Of a stretch of DNA of 64,000 nucleotides, positions 33,309 through 41,881 are shown one piece after another. Each line of letters begins with the position of its first letter. Position 1 is the stretch's first letter. The notes under the pieces were generated by a model that was not told the DNA's origin, made no database searches, and saw only the letters and a program-made list of their open reading frames with translations. A program made the translations under genes and the position numbers. Origin of the DNA: Variovorax sp. OAS795 (lineage in GTDB: Bacteria > Pseudomonadota > Gammaproteobacteria > Burkholderiales > Burkholderiaceae_C); the NCBI RefSeq assembly GCF_040546685.1, contig NZ_JBEPOH010000001.1, positions 620,001-684,000 on the forward strand. Direction: 5' to 3'.

Positions 33309-34139
33309 ATGACCCGCACCACCGCGCAAAAGCGCGCCGAGTTCCACGCCCTCCACCAGCAAGGCTGTTTCGCCATCCCCAATCCCTGGGACACGGGCAG
33401 CGCGCGCTACCTGCAGGGCCTCGGCTTCAAGGCGCTCGCCACCACGAGCTCGGGCCATGCGTGGTCGCACGGCCTTGCCGACGGTGCGCAGTCGCGCGAC
33501 GCCGTGCTGGCGCATCTGCGCGACATCGTCGCCGCCACCGACCTGCCTGTGAACGCCGATTTCGAGAACGGTTTCGGGGCCGATCCGCAAGGCGTGGCCC
33601 AGAGCGTGCGGCTCGCGCTCGACACCGGCGTGGCGGGCCTGTCGATCGAGGACTCGACCGGCGATGCGGCGAATCCGCTGTTCGAGATCGGCGTGGCGGT
33701 CGAACGCCTGCGCGCGGCCCGCGGCGCCATCGACGCGGCGAGCGGCGACGCGCTGCTCGTGGGCCGCGCGGAGAATTTCTTCGTCGGCCGGCCCGACCTC
33801 GACGACGCCATCGCGCGCCTCAAGGCCTATGCGGAGGCCGGGGCCGACTGCCTCTATGCGCCGGGCATCCGCACGCGCGAGCAGATCGCGGCGGTGGTTG
33901 CCGCCGTGGCGCCCAAGCCGGTGAACCTGCTGATCGGCTGGACCAGCGAACTCACCATGCAGGACATCGCGGCGCTGGGCGTGCGCCGGGTCAGCGTGGG
34001 CGGCGCGCTCGCACGCGCGGCCTGGGGCGGCTTCGACCGCGCCGCACGCGCACTGGCCGAAGAGGGGCGCTTCGACGGCTTCGCGGGCGCGCTCCCGGGG
34101 GCGGATCTCAATGGGTTCTTCGGATCGTTCCCCGCATAG
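33309..34139 (+). CDS. Isocitrate lyase/PEP mutase superfamily protein
   Basis: A 276-residue TIM-barrel protein of the PEP mutase/methylisocitrate-lyase-like group. The signature VNADFENGFGADP gives the Asp-x-Glu metal site, and GLSIEDSTGD and GRAENFF are further active-site strands. It lacks the KKCGH-type catalytic loop of true isocitrate lyases, so a carbon-carbon or carbon-phosphorus lyase or oxaloacetate-decarboxylase-like role is more likely. The ATG at 33309 follows GGCGAGACC at a short distance; the earlier in-frame region is antisense to the CopD-like gene. Confidence 0.83.
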   Translation: MTRTTAQKRAEFHALHQQGCFAIPNPWDTGSARYLQGLGFKALATTSSGHAWSHGLADGAQSRDAVLAHLRDIVAATDLPVNADFENGFGADPQGVAQSVRLALDTGVAGLSIEDSTGDAANPLFEIGVAVERLRAARGAIDAASGDALLVGRAENFFVGRPDLDDAIARLKAYAEAGADCLYAPGIRTREQIAAVVAAVAPKPVNLLIGWTSELTMQDIAALGVRRVSVGGALARAAWGGFDRAARALAEEGRFDGFAGALPGADLNGFFGSFPA

Positions 34140-34785
34140 CACGCCCGCCGGTTCGATGGCCGGGCTGCTCGCGGAAATCCGCGGCTGCGAGGCCTGCGCC
34201 GCGCACCTGCCGCTCGGCCCTCGGCCCGTGGTGCAGGCCAGCGCCAGCGCGCGGCTCCTGATCGTCGGCCAGGCGCCCAGCATGACGGTGCACGCCACCG
34301 GCCTGCCGTGGAACGACAGGAGCGGCGAACAATTGCGCCGCTGGCTCGGCATCGACCGCGAGGTGTTCTACGACGCAGCGAAGGTCGCGATCATGCCGAT
34401 GGGCTATTGCTACCCGGGCCGCGGCAGCAGCGGCGACCTGCCGCCGCGCCGGGAATGCGCCGAGCTGTGGCATGCGCGCCTGCTCGCGCAGATGAAGCGC
34501 ATCGAGCTCACGCTGCTGATCGGCCAGTATGCGCAGCGCCACTTCCTGGGCGCGGCACGCAAGGGCAGCGTGACCGAGACGGTCGCGGCCTTCGCAGCCT
34601 ACGCGCCGCGCTTCGTGCCGCTGCCGCATCCCTCGCCGCGCAACACCGGCTGGTTCAAGCATCACCCGTGGTTCGAAAGCGATGTGCTGCCTGTGTTGCG
34701 AGAAAGGGTCCGGAGCCTGATCGCGCCGTCTCAGGGCGCCACCGCGACCGAGGTGCCAGTTGCATCGAAGGGCCGCGCGGCATAG
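34111..34785 (+). CDS. Uracil-DNA glycosylase family protein
   Basis: A 224-residue protein with the UDG-like fold: CEAC near residue 26, LLIVGQAPSMTVHATGLPWNDRSGEQL (GxAPG-like pocket and gate) and a C-terminal LPHPSPRNTGWFKHHPWF, the H-P-S leucine-loop pattern. Cys residues at both ends could hold an iron-sulfur cluster as in family 4, but the spacing is not diagnostic. The start overlaps the preceding gene by 29 bases; an ATG at 34156 would avoid that overlap. Its 3' end overlaps the convergent amidohydrolase by 55 bases. Confidence 0.8.
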   Translation: MGSSDRSPHSTPAGSMAGLLAEIRGCEACAAHLPLGPRPVVQASASARLLIVGQAPSMTVHATGLPWNDRSGEQLRRWLGIDREVFYDAAKVAIMPMGYCYPGRGSSGDLPPRRECAELWHARLLAQMKRIELTLLIGQYAQRHFLGAARKGSVTETVAAFAAYAPRFVPLPHPSPRNTGWFKHHPWFESDVLPVLRERVRSLIAPSQGATATEVPVASKGRAA

Positions 34786-36404
34786 ACGATGCGCCCGCCC
34801 ACGACGGTCATCAGCGACACCGTCCGGCCGATGCGCTCCAGCGGCACGGTGAAGAAATCCTGATCCAGGATCGCGAAGTCCGCGAGCTTGCCGACCTCGA
34901 GCGTGCCGCGCTTCGCCTCGTCGAAGCTGAACCAGGCACTGCCCGCCGTGTAGAGCCGCAAGGCCTGCTCGCGGGTCGGGGTTTCGTCGGGCCCGCGCAT
35001 CGGCTTGCCGCTCACCGTCTTGCCGTCGAGCATCCACTGCAGCGCAACGAAGGGGTTGTAGGAAGCCACGCGGTGTGCGTCGGTGCCCGCGCCCACGTTC
35101 ACGCCCGCACGCAAGGCGGTGGCGATCGGCGGCATGCGGCGCGCCGCTTCGCCGCGCACCGCAAGCGCGCGATCGCCCTGGAAGTACATCGCGTCCTGCA
35201 GGGTCCAGCCGATGCCCAGCGCCTTCATGCGCGCCAGTGTTTCGGCAGAAGCGTCGTCGAGGTGCGCGATGGACCATCGCAGGTCCTTGATCGGCACCTC
35301 GGCATCGAGCTTCTGGTAGAGCGCGAGCAGATGGTCGACCGAGCCGTTCTCCTGCCAGTGGATGGTGACGGCGAGCCGGCGCATCGCCGCCCACTTGATG
35401 AGCTCGTAGAACTTGTCCTTCGCGGACGCGTCGGGAAAATTGTTGTTGTACATCGCGAGCGTCACGCGTTCGCCAAGGCCGTTGAACTTCAGCATGTCGT
35501 CGCCGAAACCCATCGGCAGCATCTGCGTCAGGTCGCGAAACTCCTGCAGCTCGGCGCCCGGCTTCTGCGCGAACACGCTGTAGGCCACGCGCAGCGTCAG
35601 CGCCTTCTCACGCCACAGCTCGAACAGCGCCGCATACTGCGACGGCGCGATGCTGAAGCCGCCGGGGTCCACCAGCCCGGTGATGCCGAGCCGGTTCAGC
35701 TCGCCGAAGAAGGCGCGCGTGCCGGCCAGGTTGTCGGCATAGGTCGGCTTGGGCAGCTTGTCGAACAGCGCCGAGATGCCGACGATGTCGCCCGTCATCC
35801 AGCCCGGCGCGCCATCGGGCGCGGGCTTCATGCCGGAAGGCAGCGTGCCGGCCGGAACGCCGAGCGCGTCGAGCGCCTTCGGTGTCATCACCACCGCTTC
35901 GTAGAAGAGCTGCACATAGACCGGATGGTCCGGCGCGGCCTCCTGCAACTCCGCCATGGTGGGGCGGCGGCGCTCGGCGAACTGCTGCTCGGTCCAGCCC
36001 CCCGCCACGATCAGCCAGCCGCCGGGCCGCGCACGCGCGGCCGCGCTGCGGATGCGCGCCATGGCTTCGGCAATGGTGCCGGCGCCGATCCAGTTGACCT
36101 CGGTCGAATAGCTCAGTGCCGCGCGCACCGCATGCATGTGCGAATCGATCAGGCCCGGGATGACGGTGCGCCCGCCGGCATCGACGGTGCGCGTGTTCGG
36201 GCCCGTGAACGGGCGCATCTCGCCGGCGCCGCCCACCGCCACGATGCGGCCGTCGCGCACCGCGATGGCCTGCGCGGTGGCCGGTGCGGCGCCGAGCGTG
36301 GCGATCTTCGCGTTGGCGACGACCAGGTCGGCCGGCTGTGCATGGGTCGCAAGCGGCAGCAGCAGGGTGGCCACCATGGCGGCCGAAAGAAGTGTGCGCA
36401 GCAT
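34731..36404 (-). CDS. Secreted amidohydrolase (YtcJ-like)
   Basis: A 557-residue metal-dependent amidohydrolase. The signal peptide MLRTLLSAAMVATLLLPLATHA (cut near residue 22) points to the periplasm, unusual for the family. Metal-site motifs are VIPGLIDSHMHA (beta strand 1), TIHWQENGSVDHL and RWSIAHLDDAS, with the final Asp in GAGTDAHRVASYNPF; the C-terminal composite domain ends VGGRIVYA. It is the last gene of the minus-strand catabolic cluster, three bases after the Bug binding-protein stop region. It could hydrolyse an amide or ester outside the cytoplasm to release the compound that the binding protein captures. Confidence 0.85.
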   Translation of the reverse strand: MLRTLLSAAMVATLLLPLATHAQPADLVVANAKIATLGAAPATAQAIAVRDGRIVAVGGAGEMRPFTGPNTRTVDAGGRTVIPGLIDSHMHAVRAALSYSTEVNWIGAGTIAEAMARIRSAAARARPGGWLIVAGGWTEQQFAERRRPTMAELQEAAPDHPVYVQLFYEAVVMTPKALDALGVPAGTLPSGMKPAPDGAPGWMTGDIVGISALFDKLPKPTYADNLAGTRAFFGELNRLGITGLVDPGGFSIAPSQYAALFELWREKALTLRVAYSVFAQKPGAELQEFRDLTQMLPMGFGDDMLKFNGLGERVTLAMYNNNFPDASAKDKFYELIKWAAMRRLAVTIHWQENGSVDHLLALYQKLDAEVPIKDLRWSIAHLDDASAETLARMKALGIGWTLQDAMYFQGDRALAVRGEAARRMPPIATALRAGVNVGAGTDAHRVASYNPFVALQWMLDGKTVSGKPMRGPDETPTREQALRLYTAGSAWFSFDEAKRGTLEVGKLADFAILDQDFFTVPLERIGRTVSLMTVVGGRIVYAARPFDATGTSVAVAP

Positions 36405-36406
36405 GG

Positions 36407-37396
36407 TCAATCGACCTTGATGCTGGCGGCCTTGACCACCTGCTGCGCCTTGGCGGTCTCGTCGGCGATGAACTTGTTGAACTGCGCCGAAGGCATGGTG
36501 AAGGGCTCGGCGCCGAGCTTGTCGAGCCGCTCCTTCAGTTCGGGCGAGGCCATGATCTTCGCGACCTCGGACTGCAGGCGGTCCACCACCGGCTGCGGCG
36601 TCTTCGCGGGTGCGAACAGCCCGACCCAGAACAGGTACTCGGAACCCGGCACGCCGGCTTCCACCGTGGTGGGCGCGTCGGGCAGCGCGGGCGAGCGCTT
36701 CGCGGTGCCGACGGCCAGCGCCTGCAGCCTGCCGCTCTTCACGAGCGGCAGCGCCGAGACCATCGGTGCGAAGAACCAGTCGACGCGCCCGGCCATCACC
36801 TCGGTCATGGCCTCGGGCGTGCCGCGGAAGGGCACGTGCTGCGCATCGACCCCGGCCGCGAGGCGGAACACCTCGGCGTTCATGTGCGTGGCCGAGCCGT
36901 TGCCTGCCGAGCCGTAGTTGAAGCTGCCGGGCTTCGCCTTGGCCTTGGCGACGAGGTCCTGCACGTTCGCGAAGTGCGCGGGCGCAGTGACCAGCACGTT
37001 GGGCAGGCTCGCCATCGGCGTGATGCCGCTGAAGTCCTTCATCGTGTCGTACGACAGGCCCTTGTAGATCCACGGGTTCACCAGGTGCCCGGCCGAATGC
37101 ACCAGCAGCGTGTAGCCGTCGGCCGGTGCCTTGGCCGCGATGGCCGCGCCGAGCGTGCCGCCCGCGCCGGGCTTGTTGTCGACCACCACGCTCGTGCCCA
37201 GCGCCGGCCCGAGCTTCTCGGCCACCAGGCGCGCGACGATGTCGGTGCCGCTGCCCGCGGTGAAAGGCACCACCAGCTTGATCGCCTGCGTGCCGGGCCA
37301 TGCGGTCTGCGCGTGGGCGCCGCCGAAGGCGCAAGCGGCGAGCGCGGCGGCCATCGTGAGCGCCTGCCGGCGGCTCCGGTCGAATGTCTTCTTCAT
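36407..37396 (-). CDS. Bug-family tripartite tricarboxylate transporter binding protein
   Basis: A 329-residue periplasmic binding protein. A signal peptide ends near AFGGAHAQ (residue 30). Bug-family marks are KLVVPFTAGSGTDIVAR, VVDNKPGAGGTLGA, NYGSAGNGSATHMNAEVF and HVPFRGTPEAMTEVMAG. No matching TctA/TctB membrane genes lie in the window, as is common for Bug proteins, which share transporters or act as sensors. Its stop is two bases from the amidohydrolase start, so the two are co-expressed and probably act on the same substrate. Confidence 0.9.
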   Translation of the reverse strand: MKKTFDRSRRQALTMAAALAACAFGGAHAQTAWPGTQAIKLVVPFTAGSGTDIVARLVAEKLGPALGTSVVVDNKPGAGGTLGAAIAAKAPADGYTLLVHSAGHLVNPWIYKGLSYDTMKDFSGITPMASLPNVLVTAPAHFANVQDLVAKAKAKPGSFNYGSAGNGSATHMNAEVFRLAAGVDAQHVPFRGTPEAMTEVMAGRVDWFFAPMVSALPLVKSGRLQALAVGTAKRSPALPDAPTTVEAGVPGSEYLFWVGLFAPAKTPQPVVDRLQSEVAKIMASPELKERLDKLGAEPFTMPSAQFNKFIADETAKAQQVVKAASIKVD

Positions 37397-37453
37397 GGGT
37401 CTTGTCTCCGTTGATTTGTCGGGTGGGCGATGAGTGATCGGAAGGGCGGGGCG

Positions 37454-37813
37454 TCAGGGGGCCGGCGGCGCGTTCGGCATCACGAGCGCCACGAGCACCG
37501 GCCGGTTGCCGCGGTTCTCCAGCTGGCGCTTTTCGCCGGGGGCGAAGCGGCAGCTGTCGTAGGGACCGAGCACTTCTTCCTGGTGCGTGCCGTCGAGTTC
37601 GCCGACAACGTGGAGCTGGCCTTCGAGCACGAGGTAGAGTTTTTCCATCGGCGAGCCATCGAGGCCCGTATGGCCGCCGGGCAGGATCTGGCTCATGCCC
37701 ATCCACATCTGCGTCGATGGGCCGGCTTCCTTGCCTTGCAGGCGCAGGCAGCGCATGTCGAAGTGGTTGGGCGCCTCGTAGTGCGGCGCCTCGCTGAAAC
37801 GGGTCACGTGCAT
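37454..37813 (-). CDS. Cupin-domain protein
   Basis: A 119-residue single cupin. The core is QILPGGHTGLDGSPMEKLYLVLEGQLHVVGELDG, with a Glu and His-poor first motif, then SCRFAPGEKRQLENRGNRPVLVALVM. The classical three His of metal cupins are mostly replaced, so it may bind a ligand or metal weakly, as regulatory or isomerase cupins do. It lies between the Bug protein and the MDR enzyme in the same direction. Upstream in-frame extension would invade the MDR gene, so the MHVTRFSEAP start is used. Confidence 0.78.
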   Translation of the reverse strand: MHVTRFSEAPHYEAPNHFDMRCLRLQGKEAGPSTQMWMGMSQILPGGHTGLDGSPMEKLYLVLEGQLHVVGELDGTHQEEVLGPYDSCRFAPGEKRQLENRGNRPVLVALVMPNAPPAP

Positions 37814-37835
37814 GGCGGTGTTCCTTGCGGGTGGT

Positions 37836-38843
37836 TCAGGGCCGCAGCACGACGCGGTCGGTGCTGCCCGAAAGCACCAGCCGGTAGGCGTCCATGGCTT
37901 CGTCGAGGCTGAAGCGGCGCGCCACGGGAAAGGGTTTGAGCGTGCCGCGCTCGAAGCCATTGCGCATCGCGTCGAGCTGCGCGGTGGAGGCGATGCAGTC
38001 CATCGCGAGCGAGTCGATGCCCACGAAGGTGTGCATGCCCCGGTAGAACGCGAAGATGTCGAAGGGCACGGCGCGCTCCTGCGTGGCGATGAAGATCTGC
38101 GTCGCGCCCTTGGCCATCGCCTTGTTGGCAGCCTCGAAGTAGGCGCTCCCCACGGTGTTGTAGACGATGTTCGCGCCGCGCCCGCCGGTGAGCTCGCGCA
38201 CCTGCGCGCCCACGTCGGCATGCTCGCGCGCATCGATCACGTCCACGGGCCCGCTGGCAAACCCTTCGAAAGCTCCGGCGCGGCGCTGCACCGCGATCAC
38301 GCGCGCACCGGCCTGTGAAGCCAGCTGCACGGCGGCCTGGCCGACCTTGCCGTTGGCGCCGAGCACCAGCACCGTCTGGCCGGCCTGCGGCATGCCGCTG
38401 CGCCGGAAGCCTTCGTAGGCGGTGACGAAGGGCACGCCGACGGCGCCGGCCTCGTCCATCGAGATGCCCTGGGGCTTGGCGCGCAGCGCGGCTTCGGGCA
38501 GCACGAGGTAGCGTGCATGCGAACCGTCGCGCGTGATGCCGATGTCGCCGCCCGATCCGTAGACCTCGCGGCCGATCCACTCGGCGGGACCGCTCACCAC
38601 GGTGCCCGCGAAGTCGCGCCCGGGGCTGCGAGGCCACACGGCCTGTGGCATGAGGCCGAGCGCGGCTTTGACGTCGCTCGGGTTCACCGCGGCAGCGGCG
38701 ACTTGCACCACGGCGTGACCAGGGGGCGCGGCGGGTTCCGGTTGCGATGCGGCTTCGAGTTGCAGCGCGTCGAGGTTGACGGCTTTTTCGTTTACGCGCA
38801 GTGCGCGGGAAGTGTTTGGGGTGTGCATTGGGGCGAGGTTCAT
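37836..38843 (-). CDS. Medium-chain dehydrogenase/quinone-oxidoreductase-like enzyme
   Basis: A 335-residue MDR protein. The catalytic domain has AAVNPSDVKAALG and SPGRDFAGTVV; the Rossmann motif is LVLGANGKVGQAAVQLA. The cysteines that hold structural or catalytic zinc in alcohol dehydrogenases are absent, so it is a zinc-less NADPH quinone/enoyl reductase type. Two ATGs (38843 and 38828) are possible and neither has a strong ribosome site. It lies downstream of a 258-base palindrome that separates it from the BKACE gene. It may reduce a ring-cleavage product; this is inferred. Confidence 0.83.
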   Translation of the reverse strand: MNLAPMHTPNTSRALRVNEKAVNLDALQLEAASQPEPAAPPGHAVVQVAAAAVNPSDVKAALGLMPQAVWPRSPGRDFAGTVVSGPAEWIGREVYGSGGDIGITRDGSHARYLVLPEAALRAKPQGISMDEAGAVGVPFVTAYEGFRRSGMPQAGQTVLVLGANGKVGQAAVQLASQAGARVIAVQRRAGAFEGFASGPVDVIDAREHADVGAQVRELTGGRGANIVYNTVGSAYFEAANKAMAKGATQIFIATQERAVPFDIFAFYRGMHTFVGIDSLAMDCIASTAQLDAMRNGFERGTLKPFPVARRFSLDEAMDAYRLVLSGSTDRVVLRP

Positions 38844-39204
38844 CTCAGTGGTCGACCGCGTGTTGTGCTGCGGCTCGCTTGTGTTCCGGTGTAGTTCGTT
38901 CAGGGCGCGTGCACAGGCCACCGGGTACTCCCCTCCGCGAATGTCCCCCGCCTTCGGCTCCTCCTTTATTTCGCTGCGGGGAGCACCCGGCGCCCTGTGC
39001 ACACCAGGCGCAGCTCTTGTTCCGTTCGATCAACCACCGCTCTGAATCACGCTCCCGCTGGCGGGGTGCCTTGCGCAGCGAAATAAAGGAGGAGGCCGCA
39101 GGCCGGGGGACATTCGCGGAGAAAGGTACCCCGTCGGCGGGAGCGCGCCCTGAACAGCTCACTTCAAGAACAACGTGACGCACAGAAGAACAAGACGTCA
39201 TCTC
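38844..39204. other. 361-base intergenic region, no gene seen
   Basis: Between the MDR enzyme and the BKACE gene no frame has coding character on either strand. Most of the space is the large imperfect palindrome listed separately. The stretch just upstream of the MDR start (38844-38897) shows no clear promoter. The BKACE side ends within 50 bases of the palindrome. Confidence 0.7.
38898..39155. repeat. 258-base imperfect inverted repeat
   Basis: Two arms of about 80 bases face each other around a loop of roughly 95 bases. Exact paired blocks are GTTCAGGGCGCG (38898-38909 with 39144-39155), CTCCGCGAATGTCCCCCG (38933-38950 with 39104-39121) and TCCTCCTTTATTTCGCTGC (38959-38977 with 39075-39093). 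Diverged patches between blocks show unequal decay. No open frame for a transposase lies inside. It could be a non-autonomous mobile element, or a folded mRNA segment between two parts of the cluster. Confidence 0.85.
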
Positions 39205-40092
39205 CTAGCTCCCCGCGCCAGGCAAGCCCAGCATCGCGCGCGCCTCGCGCGGGTTGGCAATCTCGCCGCCCAGGCTCAGCAAAATGTCGCGCGCCTTCGC
39301 CACGAGCTGTGCGTTGCTCTCGGCGAGCACGCCCTTCTCGAGGTAGATGTTGTCTTCCATGCCCACGCGCACATGGCCGCCCATGAGCCAGGCCTGCGCG
39401 ACGATCGGAAACTCCATGCGGCCGATGCCGAAGGCGCTCCAGAAGGCGCCGCGCGGCAGCATGTTGCGGGCATAGAGCAGCGTCTCGGGCGTGGGCGCAA
39501 AGCCATACTTCACGCCGAGCACGAAGGTCCACATCGCGGGGCCCTCGAGCGTGCCGTCGGCGATCAGGTCGAGCGCGAGGTTGATGTCACCCGAGTCGAA
39601 GATCTCCAGCTCGGGCTTCACCCCCGCCTCGCGGATCACCTTCGCCATGCGGCGCACGTTCTTCGGCGTGTTCATCACCACGTCGGGGCCCGAGTTCATG
39701 GTGTTGAGATCGAGCGAGCACACGTCGGGCCTGATGAGCGCGATGTGCTCCACGCGCTTTTCGGGCGGCAGCAGCGTGGTGCCCGGCGCGGCGATCTTCG
39801 GATCGTCCTCGCTCGGTATGTAGCGCCCGCCGGGTCCGGTCGTGAGATTGATGATGAGCTCGCGGTTCTCGCGGCGGATTCGGTCGACCACCTCGCGGTA
39901 GAGCTCGACCTCCATCGAAGGCTTGCCGGTTTCGGGATGGCGCACGTGGATGTGCACCTGCGCCGCGCCGGCCTCTGCGGCGGCCAGGCATTCGTCGGCG
40001 ATCTGCACCGGCGTGATCGGCAGGTGCGGCGTGTGCTCGGGCTTCACCAGGTTGCCGGTGACCGCGCAGGTGATGAGTGTCTTTGCGTTCAC
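39205..40092 (-). CDS. BKACE (beta-keto acid cleavage enzyme, DUF849)
   Basis: A 295-residue TIM-barrel enzyme. Family members condense a beta-keto acid with acetyl-CoA to give acetoacetate plus a new acyl-CoA. Zinc ligands are His47 and His49 (VHIHVRHP) and Glu246, next to the catalytic Asp247 in GMEDNIYL, with Arg242 nearby. GTG at 40092 overlaps the SDR stop as GTGA, so it is coupled to it. Which beta-keto acid it takes cannot be read from the sequence; the neighbouring ring-cleavage dioxygenase suggests 3-oxoadipate or a relative. Confidence 0.9.
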   Translation of the reverse strand: MNAKTLITCAVTGNLVKPEHTPHLPITPVQIADECLAAAEAGAAQVHIHVRHPETGKPSMEVELYREVVDRIRRENRELIINLTTGPGGRYIPSEDDPKIAAPGTTLLPPEKRVEHIALIRPDVCSLDLNTMNSGPDVVMNTPKNVRRMAKVIREAGVKPELEIFDSGDINLALDLIADGTLEGPAMWTFVLGVKYGFAPTPETLLYARNMLPRGAFWSAFGIGRMEFPIVAQAWLMGGHVRVGMEDNIYLEKGVLAESNAQLVAKARDILLSLGGEIANPREARAMLGLPGAGS

Positions 40093-40853
40093 AGGTGGCG
40101 CCCTCCATCGACCACGATGCGCGTGCCGGTGACGAAGCGCATCGTCGTGGCCAGCGCCTCGACCGCGGCGGCCACGTCGTCGGGCTTGCCGATGCGCCCG
40201 AGCGGCGTGGTGCTTGCCATCTTGCCGGCAAACTCTGCGCCGCGGCCCGGCACGAAGCCCGACTCGACCGCACCCGGCGACACCGACACCACGCGCACCG
40301 CCGGCGCCAGCGCCTTGGCCAATGCATCGCCCACCACGTCGAGCCCCGCCTTGGCCGCGACGTAGGCGAGGTTGCTGCCCACGCCCGTGAAGCCCGCGAT
40401 CGACGAGATGTTGGCGACGAGGCCGTCGCCGCTTTCCTTCAGCATCGGCGCAAAGGCGCGGATGGTCGCGAACACGCCGCGGAAGTTGGCGCGCAGCAGG
40501 TCGTCGATGAGCTCGTCGGTCAGCGCGTCCAGGTCGGCGGCAGCAACAGGCTGCGTGTGACCCGCGCTGTTGACCAGGATGTCGCAACGCCCGTGCGCGG
40601 CCTTCACCTCGGCGGCGGCGGCCTGCAGGCTCGGTGTGTCGACGATGTCGGCGCGGATCGCCGTGTGGCGCTGTCCGTGCGCCGAGGGCAGGGCGGCGGC
40701 GCGCGCGGCGGCATCGTCGCCCTTGCGATGCAGCAGCACGCAGGTGGCGCCGAGCGCGGCCAGCCGCACGGCCGTCGCATAGCCGATGGCGCCGAGGCCA
40801 CCGGTGATGACGGCGACCTTGCCGTCGAGTCGGGAAACAGGATCGAAGCTCAT
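40089..40853 (-). CDS. Short-chain dehydrogenase/reductase
   Basis: A 254-residue classical SDR. It has TGGLGAIG for the cofactor (17-24), NSAGH in place of NNAG, the catalytic Ser in ISSIAGF and Tyr/Lys in YVAAK, and a C-terminal VVDGGRHL. An Arg in LLHRKGD near strand 2 favours NADPH. The gene is coupled to BKACE by GTGA and lies 22 bases after the intradiol dioxygenase, so it should reduce or oxidise an intermediate between ring cleavage and the beta-keto acid step. Confidence 0.88.
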   Translation of the reverse strand: MSFDPVSRLDGKVAVITGGLGAIGYATAVRLAALGATCVLLHRKGDDAAARAAALPSAHGQRHTAIRADIVDTPSLQAAAAEVKAAHGRCDILVNSAGHTQPVAAADLDALTDELIDDLLRANFRGVFATIRAFAPMLKESGDGLVANISSIAGFTGVGSNLAYVAAKAGLDVVGDALAKALAPAVRVVSVSPGAVESGFVPGRGAEFAGKMASTTPLGRIGKPDDVAAAVEALATTMRFVTGTRIVVDGGRHL

Positions 40854-40875
40854 GGCGTGAAGAGGAGTGGTGGGT

Positions 40876-41742
40876 TCAGGGGATCGGGGGGCGGGGAAAT
40901 TTCATTTCGCCGGGTTCCAGCTGGAAGTCGTAGGCCAGCGTCGCGGTCTTGCCGTCGGGTGCGAGCGCGAAGCGGCCGATCAGCCGGCGCGTCACGCCGA
41001 AGGTCGGGTCGCTTTCCAGGTTCTCGTCGTCGTCGGCGAACACCTGCGTGACCAGCACCTTGTGGCCCGGCTTGCTCACCATGAAGTGCAGGTGCGCGGG
41101 CCGGTTCGGATGGCGCTGCTGCGCGCGCAGCAGCACGCCGCAGGGCCCGTCGGTCGGCACCGGGTAGCCCGCCGGGCGCACGCTGCGGAAATGAAAGCGC
41201 CCCTCGGCATCGGTCGTGAAGCGCCCGCGCAGGTTCATCTCTTCCTGCGTCGGATCCTGGTTTTCATAGAGGCCGACGGGCGAGGCCTGCCACACGTCGA
41301 CCGTGGCGCCCGCGACCGGTTCGCCCGCCTTGTTGCGCACCGTGCCCGACACCGCCAGCGGAACGCCCGGCGTGCCCGAGCGCGCAATGTTGTCGCCCAG
41401 TGCGCAGGCCGGCGAGTTCGCGCGCCAGAACGGCCCGAGCAGCGCGGCCGGCGATTCGCCATGCGGGTCCTGGTTGTTCTGCAGCGCGACCACGGTGGAC
41501 ACGCCGAGGATGTCGGCAGCCAGCACCACCTCGTTCTTCTTCTCGCCCGTGGCCTGCCCGATGGCAACGATGAATTCGAGCGCCTGCTCGAACTCTTCCT
41601 CGCTCAGCTTCACCTCCTGGACGAAGGCGTGCAGGTGGCGCGTGAGCGCATCCATCACGGTGCGCAGGCGCGGGTCGGGCGTGCGTGCCATGGCTTCGAG
41701 CGTGAAGCCGAGGACCGAATCGGGAGAGGTGGCGATGTTCAT
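40876..41742 (-). CDS. Intradiol ring-cleavage dioxygenase (hydroxyquinol 1,2-dioxygenase type)
   Basis: A 288-residue Fe(III) dioxygenase. The N-terminal helical dimer domain (about 1-120, with GESPAALLGPFWRANSP) precedes the catalytic beta sandwich. Iron ligands are Tyr159 (VGLYENQDP), Tyr193 (GYPVPTDGPCG), His217 and His219 (RPAHLHFMV). GYPVPTDGP and RHPNRPAHLHF are closer to hydroxyquinol than to catechol dioxygenases. The product would be maleylacetate if hydroxyquinol is the substrate. It is the first gene of the minus-strand cluster behind the LacI operator. Confidence 0.88.
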   Translation of the reverse strand: MNIATSPDSVLGFTLEAMARTPDPRLRTVMDALTRHLHAFVQEVKLSEEEFEQALEFIVAIGQATGEKKNEVVLAADILGVSTVVALQNNQDPHGESPAALLGPFWRANSPACALGDNIARSGTPGVPLAVSGTVRNKAGEPVAGATVDVWQASPVGLYENQDPTQEEMNLRGRFTTDAEGRFHFRSVRPAGYPVPTDGPCGVLLRAQQRHPNRPAHLHFMVSKPGHKVLVTQVFADDDENLESDPTFGVTRRLIGRFALAPDGKTATLAYDFQLEPGEMKFPRPPIP

Positions 41743-41753
41743 GCGGTGGTCTC

Positions 41754-41775
41754 TGCAATCGTTTGCATGATCTTA
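41754..41775 (-). promoter_or_regulatory. Dioxygenase-operon operator O1 and -10 box
   Basis: TGCAATCGTTTGCA (41754-41767) is a 14-base near-palindrome with the central CG typical of LacI/GalR-family operators. It directly follows, on the minus strand, a TAAGAT -10 box (41775-41770), so it would cover the transcription start. The start codon is 12 bases further. The -35 is weak. Confidence 0.75.
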
Positions 41776-41856
41776 GCCCAAAATGATGAAAAGTAAAATG
41801 ACCCTGTTCGCCAGGTCGGGAATGGAGATAGGCCGCCCTGGGCCCCCGAACCTGGC

Positions 41857-41870
41857 GACAATCGTTTGCA
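41857..41870 (+). promoter_or_regulatory. LacI-gene operator O2
   Basis: GACAATCGTTTGCA repeats twelve of fourteen bases of O1, 103 bases away, and lies 11 bases before the LacI-family start codon. A tetramer or two dimers of the regulator could bind both sites, repressing the dioxygenase operon and its own gene. Confidence 0.65.
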
Positions 41871-41881
41871 CCAATCCTTCC

